Shown piece by piece: positions 21,726-32,490 of a DNA stretch of 64,000 bases. The DNA is taken from positions 8,862,656-8,926,655 of the forward strand of contig BSYO01000020.1 of the NCBI GenBank assembly GCA_033239525.1, given 5' to 3'. The notes beneath the pieces were generated by a model. It worked only from the letters and a program-made list of their open reading frames with translations. It did not search any database and was not told the DNA's origin. The stretch is from Nepenthes gracilis (taxonomy: Eukaryota; Streptophyta; Magnoliopsida; Caryophyllales; Nepenthaceae). Both the position numbers and the translations under genes were made by a program. Numbering within the stretch: position 1 is the first letter of the stretch; each line of letters begins with the position of its first letter.

Positions 21726-22300
21726 TCATTGCCTGCCTTTTGGCAACCTCCCCTCAACTGGGACCCCGGCGTTAGCCTCCGTAAGCCTGAATGACACCTT
21801 CCTCCACCCCACTGAACTTGGAGTAATCCCACTCCCTTTCAGCTCTTTCACTGCGGACTTGTCATTCTCCCTTGCACTCCACCTTGGCCGTCCTCTCCTG
21901 CCACCTTGACCAAAGCCCCGTTTGGTTACCTTGGAATTTCCTTTGGCAGTGCAGACATTCATCAGATACTGCCCTATTGTCCTGCTTCCCCTTGCCATCA
22001 CTGAGGCACCTTTGGTGAGCTTCCACTGGCCATCGCCAAACGCCGTCCTGAAACCTTTCTCATCAAGCTTCCCGGTTGAAATCACATTAAACCTCAGATC
22101 TCGGGCATGTCGCATGCCATCTAGCACGAGCTTGTTTCTGTTGCTTGTCCTCAAGCAAACATCCCCAATGCCAACAACCCTAGACGAGCCACCGTTACCC
22201 ATCTTCAATACCCCGTGGCCAACGGGCGTATAACTCATGAAGTGGGACTTCCTAGGTGTTGCATAGTGTGAGGGCCCACTGTCCATCAACCAACTCGTCT
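21726..22300 (-). pseudogene. Copia protease and gag-pre-integrase remnant
   Basis: Contains MDSGPSHYATPRKSHF at the start: DSG is the protease active site (family form DSGAS-H). It continues with VLKMGNGGSSRVVGIGDV and LRFNVISTGKLDEKGF, the linker that precedes copia integrase. After about residue 110 (MNVCTAKGN) family resemblance stops: the expected integrase zinc finger is replaced by Arg/Lys-rich sequence that runs to a stop near the polypurine tract. The junction therefore marks a large internal deletion of pol. Confidence 0.8.
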
Positions 22301-22339
22301 CCTGGCATGTGCGGCTCCATATTCCCCTGCATGAACCAC

Positions 22340-23190
22340 CGGGAGGTCTCCACAGAAAGCAACGGTCTCCGGATCATCAGCCTGATCCATTTCCTCCTAA
22401 CAATTGCTTCTGCCCTCCTTGTCCTGCCTTCTCTGTGGACAGTCCCTCTTTATGTGGCCTTTCTTGCCCCAAAAGAAGCAACTCCTCCCTTCAAGCTTGT
22501 TCCGGCTATTGCTCCTTCCATTTTCCCACCTCCGCCTCGTTCCCTTGATTTTCCTCGTCCCCGACTGCTGGTCGCCACAAAAAGTTTTGACTGAGAGCTT
22601 GAGGCCTCACTGCTTTCCCTCCGCCTTGACTCGTTCATAAACAGGGAAGCTATGACCTCGTCCAGCTTCAGCGTGTCCTTTTCAAATAGCAGCGTCGTGA
22701 CAATATGATCGTACGAGGCCGGCAAAGATGCCAGCAACACCAATGCTTTGTCTTCCTTTTGATCTTCTCATCAAGGGCAGACATCTGCGTTACCAGCCAG
22801 TTGAACTCATCCAAGTACTTTTTGAAGCACTCACCTTTCGACAACCGCAGGCCATAGAACTGCGTCTTCATATGAAGCCTGGTTGTCAAGGACTTGGACT
22901 TATACCGGCTTTCAAGCTTTTCCCAGACCTCCGCCGGGTCTGACAGACCAAGGACCTCCTAGAGTGTGTTATCCGCCAAACACAACTTAATAGTGTAGTT
23001 GGCAAGATCCCTCTTGTCCTGCCACTTATCCTGGGCCAGGTTCTCTGGCTTCTCCTCCTTTTTCCAAAGATCCTTTATTGTTCCTTTCCGGGTCAAAATA
23101 TTCCTCACCCTTTCCTGCCAAAGGATGAAATTATTTTGCCCATTGAACTGCTCCACACTGAATGGCCCATTCTTCGCTGACAACGCAATC
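22340..23190 (-). pseudogene. Copia gag (Tork/Tnt1-like)
   Basis: Capsid precursor. Near 23183 the frame reads SAKNGPFSVEQFNGQNNF then LWQERVRNIL, the opening typical of Tnt1-type gag (retrotran_gag / UBN2 families). It continues with the FYGLRLSKGECFKKYLDEFN block and with LPASYDHIVTTLL near 22720. The zinc knuckle is at about 22440-22485 but reads CFFWGKKGHIKRDC, so the second Cys is Trp. The start codon is TTG where ATG is expected, and small frameshifts separate the blocks. Confidence 0.82.
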
Positions 23191-23211
23191 CAACCAACGG
23201 TTCATGAACCA

Positions 23212-23226
23212 GTCTCTGATACCACT
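23212..23226 (-). other. Primer-binding site of the copia element
   Basis: Minus strand next to the LTR reads AGTGGTATCAGAGAC; TGGTATCAGAG is complementary to the 3' end of initiator tRNA-Met, the standard copia primer. Confidence 0.88.
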
Positions 23227-24661
23227 TGTTGGAATCTGGGCGATCGGTCGGACAGAATAATAAACAATGAAGGGAAAGAGGAAGAAGAAGCACACACACG
23301 TTTTACGTGGAAACCCTTTTGAACCAAGGAAAAACCACGGGAGCAGAGACTAGAGCAAATCCACTATGTGAAATAGGTTACAAACCTCCAAGATGGAGTA
23401 TCCGCTACACACTCGAGAATAACTCTCTCTCACCGGTGGTGCACTCCTATCTTTTTCTTTCACCCTTGGATTTTACCTCCTTGCACTTTACTGTGCTCAG
23501 ATGCTTTCTCTCACACTCTCAACCTCTTTTCTCTCTCTGCTCTGCCTCACTATACCTGCATGCCCAACATGCATATATATAGTGGTTGGCCCGGAGGCCT
23601 TCAACCAATAGGCAGGTTGAGTGATAGCTAAAGCCTGGCACTCCATATGGCGAGTAGGGAGGAAACATTAGAAAGTAAATGAAATGGAAAGTGAGAAAAG
23701 AAAGAATGCTTTCTATTGGAAAGTCTTACAAAAGAGATTTGGACTCCCTTATTGGACCATCTGAATCCATTCTATTCTACCCATTGATTGGCGACCCACC
23801 AAAAAAGGAAACTAAATCAATAGCAGTGAATTCTGATCCCATGGTCAAATGCCTGCCACATGCTCTAAAACCTACCAACAGCTTTATCCACCAACTTTGC
23901 AACATGCCGCCTGCACAGACGCCACATGCGCAGCTGGTCTGCCGCTTGCTCTGCTATCCAGCAACTTATTGCCAGCTGTCCACGACGACCTCAGTCGTTG
24001 CTACAGTCAAGTCTCTTGGCCGTCTGTGCCCATTGGATATCACAAGAGTCTTCCAGTGTTCCTTGGTCGATTTCATATTAGTAATACCAACTGGTAAGTT
24101 CTTTCTTCCCATCCAGTCAACATGTTAACCGATAACCCAAAGGCGCTCTAGTATTTTCTACTCCGAAAATACTATCAGGAAATCCTCTCCCGATTTCCTT
24201 TCCAGCCTTAGCCGGTCAACCTTCCGTTGACCAGATCCAGTCAAGCTTCTATTGACAGTCCTGTACAGACATCCGGTCAACCTTCCTGTTGACCGTCTTC
24301 TACTGCTATCCGGAGAACTTGATCGTCATCCATAGCCATCCGATCAAACTTCCTGTTGACCGTCTTCTGCTGCTATTCGGAAAACTTGATCGTCCTCCAC
24401 AGCCATCCGGTCAACTATCCTGTTGACCGTCTTCTGCTGCTATTCGGAGAACTTGACCGTCCTCCACAGCCATCCGGTCAACCTTCCTGTTGACTGTCTT
24501 CTGCTGCTATCCAGAGAACTTGACCGTCATCCACAACCATCCGGTCAATCTTCCTGTTGACCGTCATTGCCTTCCAGCCGGTCAAAGAATGTTGATCGGC
24601 TAATTCACCCCGATGACAAACTAGTTTGTTGAATCACCCACAAAGGAGTGACCATATTCCA
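23227..24661 (-). repeat. 5' LTR of the copia element, with foreign insert
   Basis: Same sequence as 20581-21673 but longer: it contains a 218-bp insert (23624-23841) and extra copies of the GGTCAACCTTCCTGTTGACC unit around 24290-24560. Its last bases (TTCCAGTACA) differ from the expected TTCCAACA. Confidence 0.85.
23624..23841. other. 218-bp insert of unknown origin in the copia LTR
   Basis: Splits GAGTG|TGGTCAAATGCC of the other two LTR copies. The insert reads as coding-like in one frame for about 55 residues (…LIGPSESILFYPLIG…) and has a different composition from the LTR. I cannot place it; an organelle fragment is possible but unproven. Confidence 0.6.
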
Positions 24662-24669
24662 GTACACAG

Positions 24670-25323
24670 GCGGTTTGCAAATTTAGCAAAAAAAAAAATG
24701 GCATTCCAGTCGATAAGCATTTTTGCTCTTTGTTGTGCTGGAATGCATCTTTTTGCCGGTATGCTCTTTTGCCGGTTAAAAAAAAAGCATTTCAGCTGAC
24801 ACGCTGTAATGCTGTCTATTTAGATGGTCTGCTCTCATTTCCGACACGGATGGCCTTCCTTGCCGTTTGGAGTCTGATGGAGTCTGCTCTCATTTAGACG
24901 GTATGGAGTCTGATGGTTTGGAATGGATCAAATGTTCGAGGTCAATGTACTTTAATGCTTGTTTGGCTGCCGTTTGTGGCTTATTGCCGGTTTGATCAAT
25001 TTTGCCGATTTCTAGCATTTTGTCTGAAATTCTATCTAAGGCGGGCAGTTAGTTTGGTGAGTATTGTCGAATTGCAGGTTTGAATGGTATGGATTGCTGA
25101 TATGCTTGGCTATAGCTTGGTTGAAGGCTATAGGCGGAGGTCACTCTGATTGTTTCCTTCGTTTTTGTTACTTTACATTAGATTTTATGATATGATTCAT
25201 GGTGCTTGGAGAATACTCCAACATCTTTGTTCTAAATTCAAGTCGGCATACCACTTGGGGATAAAATATTATTTCTGTATTCGTTTTTTTTTAATTAATG
25301 AAATTTAATTACTTACCAAAAAA
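24670..25323 (+). mobile_element. LINE 3' tail, family B
   Basis: Ends TTTTTAATTAATGAAATT..., CTTACCAAAAAAA at 25323. The last ~110 bases (AAGTCGG, TTGGGG, TTTTAATT, CTTACCAAAAAA in order) match the tails at 61380-61805 and, in reverse, 42419-42621. No ORF remains. Upstream limit is uncertain. Confidence 0.55.
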
Positions 25324-25330
25324 AGTATAA

Positions 25331-26420
25331 AATTGAACTAAGGAATTATCTCAGTAGGTAATATCCTCTGGTGTGCCATAAATATTATAGTAAAAACTCA
25401 AGGATTATCCTAACCGCGTATTGTAGGAGGTGATATTCCTTGATACGCCTTAGAATATTACAGTAAAAATTAAAAATTGATGAAAACCAGCTACATGACA
25501 TCAACGTTTGGTCCCGTCTACTGGATAATATAAGTTGTACCACCCACCTCAGGGTATAAAAGGAGTTAAAAAAGCAACTGCTTGGTGTCAGCTTTTGGTC
25601 CCGTCTATCAAATGATATAGGTAGTACCACCCACCTCAGGGTGTAAAGGGAGGTAAAGGCTTTAGATTGTGAGGATATGCATAATCCATCCTATCTTCGA
25701 GATGTAAACAAGAAAGATATATGCCTTAGATTGTGTGGGTTAACACAATTCTTTTTTCCGTTGATCGATCTATTAGTTGGTAAGGCCTACTAACCTTAAT
25801 CCCTAAAGTTTGATATTAAAATGACAAATGATAATTAAAAATTAAAAAGAAGAATAAGCATTCGTACATATCCTCATTCCTCCGATTTATATGTTTATTT
25901 TAAGTACAAATATGTATGTCTTTATTTTATTTGTACCTTATTGAGTATTTAGTTCACTCGCTTATTATTTTATTAACCCCTCAGATATAGGATACTATCT
26001 AGTATCGGGTGAATTAGGAATGAAGACAGAAGATGCTTAGGATTAAATGTTAATCAAATGTAATATAATAGAAAAATTTTATACCCCGTCTTGTAATAAA
26101 TAAATATATGTATTTACTATATTGATATTTAGTGTTGATCATTTAGTCATGCTTCTGTAAATTACTATGGATATTATTAGTACTTCTAGAATTGTACGAT
26201 AATAATTTTGGTTCCTAATAGCATATCTACAGAATCTGACGCCATATTCAAGTCATATAGGGTTGAAACAACTTAATATGATATAATATGGATCCTGTGT
26301 ATAAAAAAGATATATTTATGGACTTACGTGTAGTATGACGTCTCATTAAGTGTAAATAAAAACGTGGAATGTCATAGCCTGTCATTTATCTAAGTGGTGC
26401 ATGTTCGCTAGAGCACAGCC
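25331..26420. repeat. Eroded Ty3/gypsy LTR (Tekay-like)
   Basis: Shares ordered landmarks with the Tekay-like LTRs: ACCACCCACCTCAGGGT twice (25538 and 25627, an 89-bp tandem duplication), GGCTTTAGATTGTGAGGATA (25659), CCCTAAAG (25801) and GAGTATTTAGTTCACTCGC...CCTCAGATA (25943-25987). Ends could not be fixed. Confidence 0.45.
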
Positions 26421-27180
26421 ATCTTTCTAAAACTTTTGCACCTAATGCTTGTCTATTGGGCAAATGTGCCATGCGGTGCTATTTTCTAAAAGACTCTGTA
26501 TTTTTTATTTAGTTTCTAAACTTTTTCATAGATACCTCACTTTTATTCTTTAAATAGGAAAACATTATGCATAAAGGCTACAATATCAAAGCTCTTTTTA
26601 ATGGAAGTGAATAATAATCTTTTGATTAACAAAACCAAAATCCTTACTCTCATGATAAATTGTAAGGTTTTCTCCTTCAATATTTTCTCTATTAGTTTAT
26701 ATACTAGTTCTAACTTGTAAGCCTTCATTTATGTTGGTGGCAAGAATACCAAGATCTAATAGTATATGAAAATTCTACTATAAATAAAGCAAAATCGATG
26801 AGAAAATTAGAAGGTTTCCGATTTTGCTACCGTAAACAAATCTAAGGAGTTACTTGGGAAGACTCACAAATCAAGAGTAAATTGATTAAGGTTTAGCGTA
26901 TTTATACCACGTAAACTATAAGTTGACTTTTTTTAGTACATTGTTTTTACAAACTATAGAAATTTGGAGGGTTTTAGTCAATAATTATTAGTTATTGAGA
27001 TTTTTTTTCGTTACTAAAATTTGTATTAATTTTTTTACTGTTCAGATTTATTTTAGTATTGCATTAACTTTGGACATTTATTTTAATTTACATCTAGTAT
27101 AGAATATATTTTACCTATATTATGTATTCGAGTATATTTAATTCTTTGAGTTTACTAGGTCTCAACCGAATGAGATTAGG
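26421..27180. other. AT-rich spacer, possible Sirevirus 5' region
   Basis: No ORF or repeat recognised. It lies directly upstream of the Sirevirus gag and may contain the remains of its 5' LTR and leader, but I find no second copy to prove it. Confidence 0.3.
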
Positions 27181-27827
27181 GACCCTCTACTATTTTCCAT
27201 TTTTATCAGAGGCACACATCGATCCATGATTCTTAACTAGATGCTTACTAGTCATTCCTTGCCAATTTTTTCTTATCTTAATGGGAGCAATTATGAATAT
27301 TAGAAGGTCCACATAAGAACATTCCAAAACTTTGTGGACGAACATGTGTGGGGAGTGCTCATTTTGGGTGGACACCACTCTGAAGTATAACAAATAACAA
27401 AAGTAGGACGTTGTCATTATAGATCAAACAAGAATTAGGTGCATGCAAGTTAAATAGTAAAGGGTAGCATATTATTTTCATTGCAGTTTTTTTGGAATAG
27501 TTCAAACGTACTTCCATGTATGAAACACTAAAAGAAGCATGGGAGATGCTTGTAAATCACCCTTGAAGGAATAAAAAATGGTTAAAAATTTAAAATTACA
27601 AATGCTCAAAATATAATTTGAAGAGATTAAAATGAAGGAGGATAGGACCTTCAATGAATTCTATACCAAATTAAAAAAACATTATCAATTTCATATTCAA
27701 TCTTGATGAAAGGACACCTGAAAATTGCATCATCTATAAAGTCATAACATCACTTCCTAAATGATTTAGACCTGAGTTCATAGGTATTGAAAAGAGCAAT
27801 GATATTGACCAAGTAAAAATTAAGAAT
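27180..27827 (+). pseudogene. Sirevirus gag, N-terminal part
   Basis: Frameshifted and full of stops but recognisable: near 27280-27330 N-YEYWK-like sequence, at about 27520 ETLKEAWEML, at 27600-27660 FEEIKMKEDRTFNEFYTKL, then IDQVKIKN up to the insertion point. These are the conserved blocks of Sirevirus/copia gag (UBN2-type). The gene continues at 40677 on the far side of element 2. Confidence 0.72.
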
Positions 27828-28736
27828 TGTTGGGTCCCGTGCTAAGGCCCACGATCGATAAAGGCCCAGCCCACTGCGCAGGGAGCCCTCGTGGCATCTT
27901 GCTTGTAGAAGCGAACAAAAACCCTGCGACGCTTTAATGCGCTGCCAGGAGAGATGGAAAGCCAGCCAATGAGGACGCAACTAGCGTTGTGACAGCGGCT
28001 CAGGCGGCTGCCTGCAGGAAGCCGGCCAATCCCGGTTCAAAGGAAAACCAGGCGTGGTCGGCAGCGCCCAGGAGCCTGTCTGCCACCGCAAAACGACAGC
28101 CGACATACTCGGCGCACCACAACAGTGACCAGTGGCCACAGAGCCCTAGAAACGGGCATTCTCGCGCCCAGTGTCCACGGGGAAGGGGCCTATAAGAACT
28201 CCCTTCCCCCGCAGAGCAAAGGACTTTTGGACTTTAAAACTCTGAGCCTCCTTCTTCCTCTCGCTTCGGCGATTCCAGAGAGCAAAGGGAGAAACGATCG
28301 GATTGAGAAGGACTTAGGACCCTGGGGTCTTGCGCGAGTCCTCATCTCTAAAACATCCGAATACCTGCGCCTGCTCAGGCAACGGGAGTGAGCCACTGAT
28401 CACGGTGCACTGAGGAAGCCAGGCCTTCCGTCACCTGCTCATTGCATTTCCCACTCTAAAGCATAAGCGTTACACACGTATCATCAGCATTCATCTACAC
28501 ACCTCCCCGCGCGCATGTGACATTTCCGTTTAGTGTGGGAACTTGCTGACTTGAGCGTCGGAGTGGCCATGGTCGAAAAAATCCCCGTCGGACCTCGACC
28601 TCTTGTTTATTAATTGTGTCGTGCAGGTCCCAGGTTAAGAGATACGGAGACCGGACCCTCATCCTGATGCTACCACGTGCTTAGAAATTCGAAGGCTCCC
28701 TAATCCGTACGACAACCGCAGACTCAGGATGCAACA
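27828..28736 (+). repeat. 5' LTR of element 2
   Basis: Starts TGTTGGGTCCCGTGCTAAGG and ends CTCAGGATGCAACA. TATA-like CCTATAAGAAC at 28189-28199. Directly followed by the primer-binding site. Confidence 0.95.
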
Positions 28737-28752
28737 TTGGCGCCGTCTGTGG
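28737..28752 (+). other. Primer-binding site of element 2
   Basis: TTGGCGCCGTCTGTGG begins at the base after the LTR. The TGGCGCC core points to an Asp/Arg-type tRNA primer. Confidence 0.85.
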
Positions 28753-28809
28753 AAAGTTGACAAAAAGTCTAGTGTCACTTTCCTATTCTCCTTCTAAAGC
28801 AAAAATAAC

Positions 28810-30620
28810 ATGGTGAACACAGGGCCACAGGCCAGTGCTCTAGCAATGGACATGGTCGCCCAAAATGAGGATCCCCCTGTTGAGAGCCAAAGGGACGACC
28901 GTCCAGAGCCCGACGTCCACCGCTTGGCCACGGACGTGGGCGATATAAAGCTGGTCCTCCACATCCTGTGCGAGCACACGGGAACTCCTTAGCTGGGGGC
29001 TGCCCCTCCGGCATCTCAGGCCTCCTCCTCTAAAAAAGTGAGGTGCCGTGCGGCGGCCCTTCGGAAGCGATCCAACCGGCCCAATCACGCCGCTGCCCAG
29101 GCGGTCCCCGACAGAATCGACCCTCACGAAGCCGAAAGCCATCCCAATTGCAGTGATCGGTCGGACAGCCCTAAGCGGCACAACCCTCGCAACTCGCGCG
29201 GCCACGGGAGGCCGATCGCGGTGGGATCCAACAGCGAGCGGCCAACTCAAGCGAAGAGTCGGCATCCCCGACAAGCTCAACCGCACCACCAGGACCACAT
29301 GGAGCTCTGCGATGTCATCAACGCACGGAGAGGCACCTCCAACCCGCTAATGAAGGGGAAAGTAAAAGTGTTGTGGGACATCCTTCACAAGGACAGGCCC
29401 ACGCCATCCTCCGCCGACCTTCGGAGGTCCCCCTTCGCCATGGATCTGCGGACCCAACCGGTCCCAAATAAGTTCAAGATGCCGATCCTCGTGGGGTACG
29501 ACGGAAGCAAGGATCCCATGGACAACCTCAACTGCTTCTGTACCCACTTGTCCGGGCAAGGAGCGAGCGAGGCCCTGATGTGCCAGTGCTTTCTCGTCAC
29601 CCTCATGGGGGACGTGTTGCTCTGGTTCCATGGCCTCCCTCCGAACTCCATACGCTCATTCGACGAGCTAGCTGACAGTTTTCTGAGCCAGTTTGCCTCC
29701 AGCCACAGAGGGGAGAGGCAACCGTGGCATTTGGTCCGCCTCCGCCAAAAGTCAGACGAAAGCCTGAAGCGGTTCCTTGACCATTTCATCACCGAAGCAC
29801 GGCGGATCCCTCAGCTTTCTGACAAGCTGAAGCTCAATGCCTTCATCACCACGCTGGTGGCGGGGGATTTTTTCAAGCACCTGTCGCACTAGCGCCGTCA
29901 GACCTTCCGGGAGGCTGAGGCCATCGCCAGGGAGTACATCACAGCCGAAGGGGCCAATGGGGCGAAGCGCCCTAAGTGAGTGGACCAGCCCCCTGAAGCC
30001 ACTAGGACGACTGGCGGGAGAAAGAGGGACGGAAATAGCCACCGCTTCCCGAGCACCGTAAGCTGCAGCGGCCTCCACCCGGTCCTAGGAAGGACTACGG
30101 ACGGACCTTCCTGACTCCCCTGAACGACAGCCATGCCAACATCCTGATGCAGATCTAGGATGAAAAGTTCTTCAAGTGGCCGAAAATGTCAAAACGTCCC
30201 AGCGGCAGTGACCATACCAAATACTGCCAATTCCATCACTGCTTGGGACACTTTACTGAGAACTGTCGGACTCTGCAATAGGAGATTGAGGACTTGATCC
30301 ATCACGGACACCTCAAACGGTTCGTGAAGAGTTTAGGGCAAGGGCCCACAACCTCAGACGGTGAGGCCATCGAGCCTCCGAGGGGCCGAACGGCCGCCAG
30401 CGTGGTCAGCATGATCTCCTCCGCTGACGCCGAGCGTAGGGAGCCGAGGCCTACCTCCGACAACAAGTGAGCCAGGATAGGGGATAGGAGTGATGTCATT
30501 AGCTTTAGCAGTGACGATATGGCTCATGTAACTTCCTCCCACACTGATCCCCTTGTTGTATCTTCTCTCATTTCAGGCGGTGGGGTTGACTACCAACTGA
30601 AACAAGTTTTTATCGATAAT
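28810..30620 (+). pseudogene. Tat-type gag and protease, element 2
   Basis: Start ATG 28810 (MVNTGPQAS). The longest open piece, 29038-29892, carries the capsid core (VLWDILHKDRPTP, LTQPV-like, WFHGLPPNSI, FLSQFASSHRG, RFLDHFITEARRIPQL). The knuckle near 30220-30265 reads YCQFHHCLGHFTENC (C-x2-H-x4-H-x4-C). The protease near 30600 reads FIDNKSS where element 1 has FIDNGS, so the Gly of the active site is gone. Stops at 28990 (TGG to TAG) and at 29890, 30279 and 30630 (Gln codons changed to TAG or TAA), plus indels between 29980 and 30630. Confidence 0.9.
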
Positions 30621-32490
30621 AAAAGTTCGTAAAATTTAATGTATCTCAGTGCCTTCTTTAAGCTTGGATTGAGACGAAGCCAGATGAAAGCAGCCGGCGG
30701 ACCCTTGTACGGCCTAGATAACGAGCCCATCCCCGTACAGGGGGATAGTTCGCTGGAGGTCACTATGGGGACCCACCCGCGCTCTGTGACACGAGAGTTG
30801 GCGTTTCTCGTCATTGACCTATCGTCTATGTATAACGACATATTGGGCTGACCCTTTCTCATGACCTTTGGAGCCGTGACGTCAATTCCACACCTGAAGG
30901 TAAAGTTCCCCACCCCGTGGGGTGTGGGAGAAGTCCTCAGAGACTAGGAGATGGGGCGAACGTGCTACCTTTCCCAGATCGGTCCCACGGTACCATGCTA
31001 CCTGGACAAAGATCTTGACCTCTGTGACAAAACCCTGCTGCAGCAAGCCCAGTTGGGGGAAGCCACCAAAGCGGTCCCATTAAATCCTTCTGAGCCGGAA
31101 AGGTTTATCAATGTGGGCAGATCTCTCCCACCCGCAGAGCACGACTGGATGATTACCTTCCTTAGGGCCAACTCCGACGTGTTCGCCTGGGTTCCCGCTG
31201 ACATGCACGGGATACCGGCCGAAGTAATTGTCCACAAGCTAGGCTTTGACTCGAGCCGGAAACCCGTTCGGCAGAAGTGCAGGAACCTCTCCGTTGAGAA
31301 GTTGGTCGCCATACTGGAAGAGGTGAGGAGTCTCCTGGACGTGGGATTTATCCGAGAGGTCCAGTATTCGGAGTGGCTGTCCAACGTTATGCTAGTAAAG
31401 AAGAGCAGCGGCAAGTGGCGCATGTGCGTCTACTTCACAGATGTGAATAAAGCTTGCCCTAAGGACAGTTTCCCTCTCCCCAGGATCGATCAACTCGTGG
31501 ACTCCACGTCCGGACACGAGCTCCTAAGTTTCATGGATGCGTACTCTAGCTACAATCAGATCCGGATGCACCAAGAGGACAAGGAGCACACCTCCTTCAT
31601 GACTAACTAAGGGACATACTGCTACAAGGTGATGCCCTTTGGCCTCAAGAACGCTGGCGTAACCTACCAGCACCTAGTGAACAAAATGTTCGAGGCCCAG
31701 ATTGGACGAAACGTGAAGGTGTACATTGACGATATGCTCGTAAAGAGCAAAATCGCCTGCGACCACATCAACAACCTAGAGGAGACATTTCAGGTCCTCC
31801 GGCGGCATAGGATGAAGCTCAATCCCACCAAGTGTGCCTTGGGGTGACCTTAGGAAAGTTTTCTGGCCTTCATCGTATCCCAACGCGGTATTGAAGCTAA
31901 CCCAGAAAAGATCAAGGCCATCCTCGACCTGAACCCCCCGTGGACGATAAAAGAGGTGCAGAAACTCACCGGGAGAATAGTGGCCCTTTCGCGATTCCTT
32001 GCCAAGTAAGCAAGAAAAGAACTGCCCTTTTTCAAGGCACTAAGGGGCACTAAGTCGATCAGGTTCAGGTGGAGCAAGGAATTCGACGAAGCTTTCAGAG
32101 AGTTGAAAACGTACCTCACTAGCCCGCCGATCCTTAGCTCACCACGCGAGGGCGTTGACCTTTACCTCTACTTTGCTACGTCAGTAGCGGCCCTCAGCTC
32201 CGTGCTAGTTGGGGAGCACAAAGGCACGCAACGGCCGGTGTACTATGTGAGCCGAGTGCTGACTGACGTGGAGGCCCACTATCCGCACACCGAAAAGATG
32301 GCGCTCACTCTCATCTATTCGGCGCAGAAGCTGCGACCCTACTTCCAGTCACACCAGATTGTCATGCTGATAGATCAACCACTGAAGTCGATCTCACAGA
32401 GGCCGGAAATGTCCGAACGGTTGGTCAAGTGGGCCATCGAGCTAGGAGAGTTCGACGTGGAGTTCTGGCCTCGACTAGCCGTGAATGGAT
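30621..32490 (+). pseudogene. Reverse transcriptase and RNase H, element 2
   Basis: In the same frame as the rest of pol. RT motifs: SFPLPRIDQLVD, SFMDAYSSYNQ (catalytic Asp), YKVMPFGLKNA and YIDDMLV (catalytic pair). The usual VDFTDVNKA is VYFTDVNKA. RNase H follows with [20 protein letters not shown] and MLIDQPLKS. A TAA at 31608 replaces CAA, a 1-base deletion near 31845 shifts the frame and is compensated downstream, and TAG at 32490 replaces CAG before [10 protein letters not shown]. Confidence 0.92.

Larger units (their letters stand above)
20581..24661 (-). mobile_element. Gag/protease-only Ty1/copia element (Tork/Tnt1-like)
   Basis: Minus-strand element with LTRs at 20581-21673 and 23227-24661. 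Between them are only 1.55 kb: a primer-binding site, gag, and a protease plus gag-pre-integrase piece that ends abruptly. Integrase core, RT and RNase H are missing, so this is an internally deleted, nonautonomous element. The flanks (CTGCC left, GTACA right) are not a convincing target duplication, so one end may be rearranged. A third LTR of the same family is at 62115-63210. Confidence 0.88.

Noticed and set aside
20581..24661. Target duplication for the copia element
   Set aside because: Left flank CTGCC and the bases after the right LTR do not match in any register I tried.
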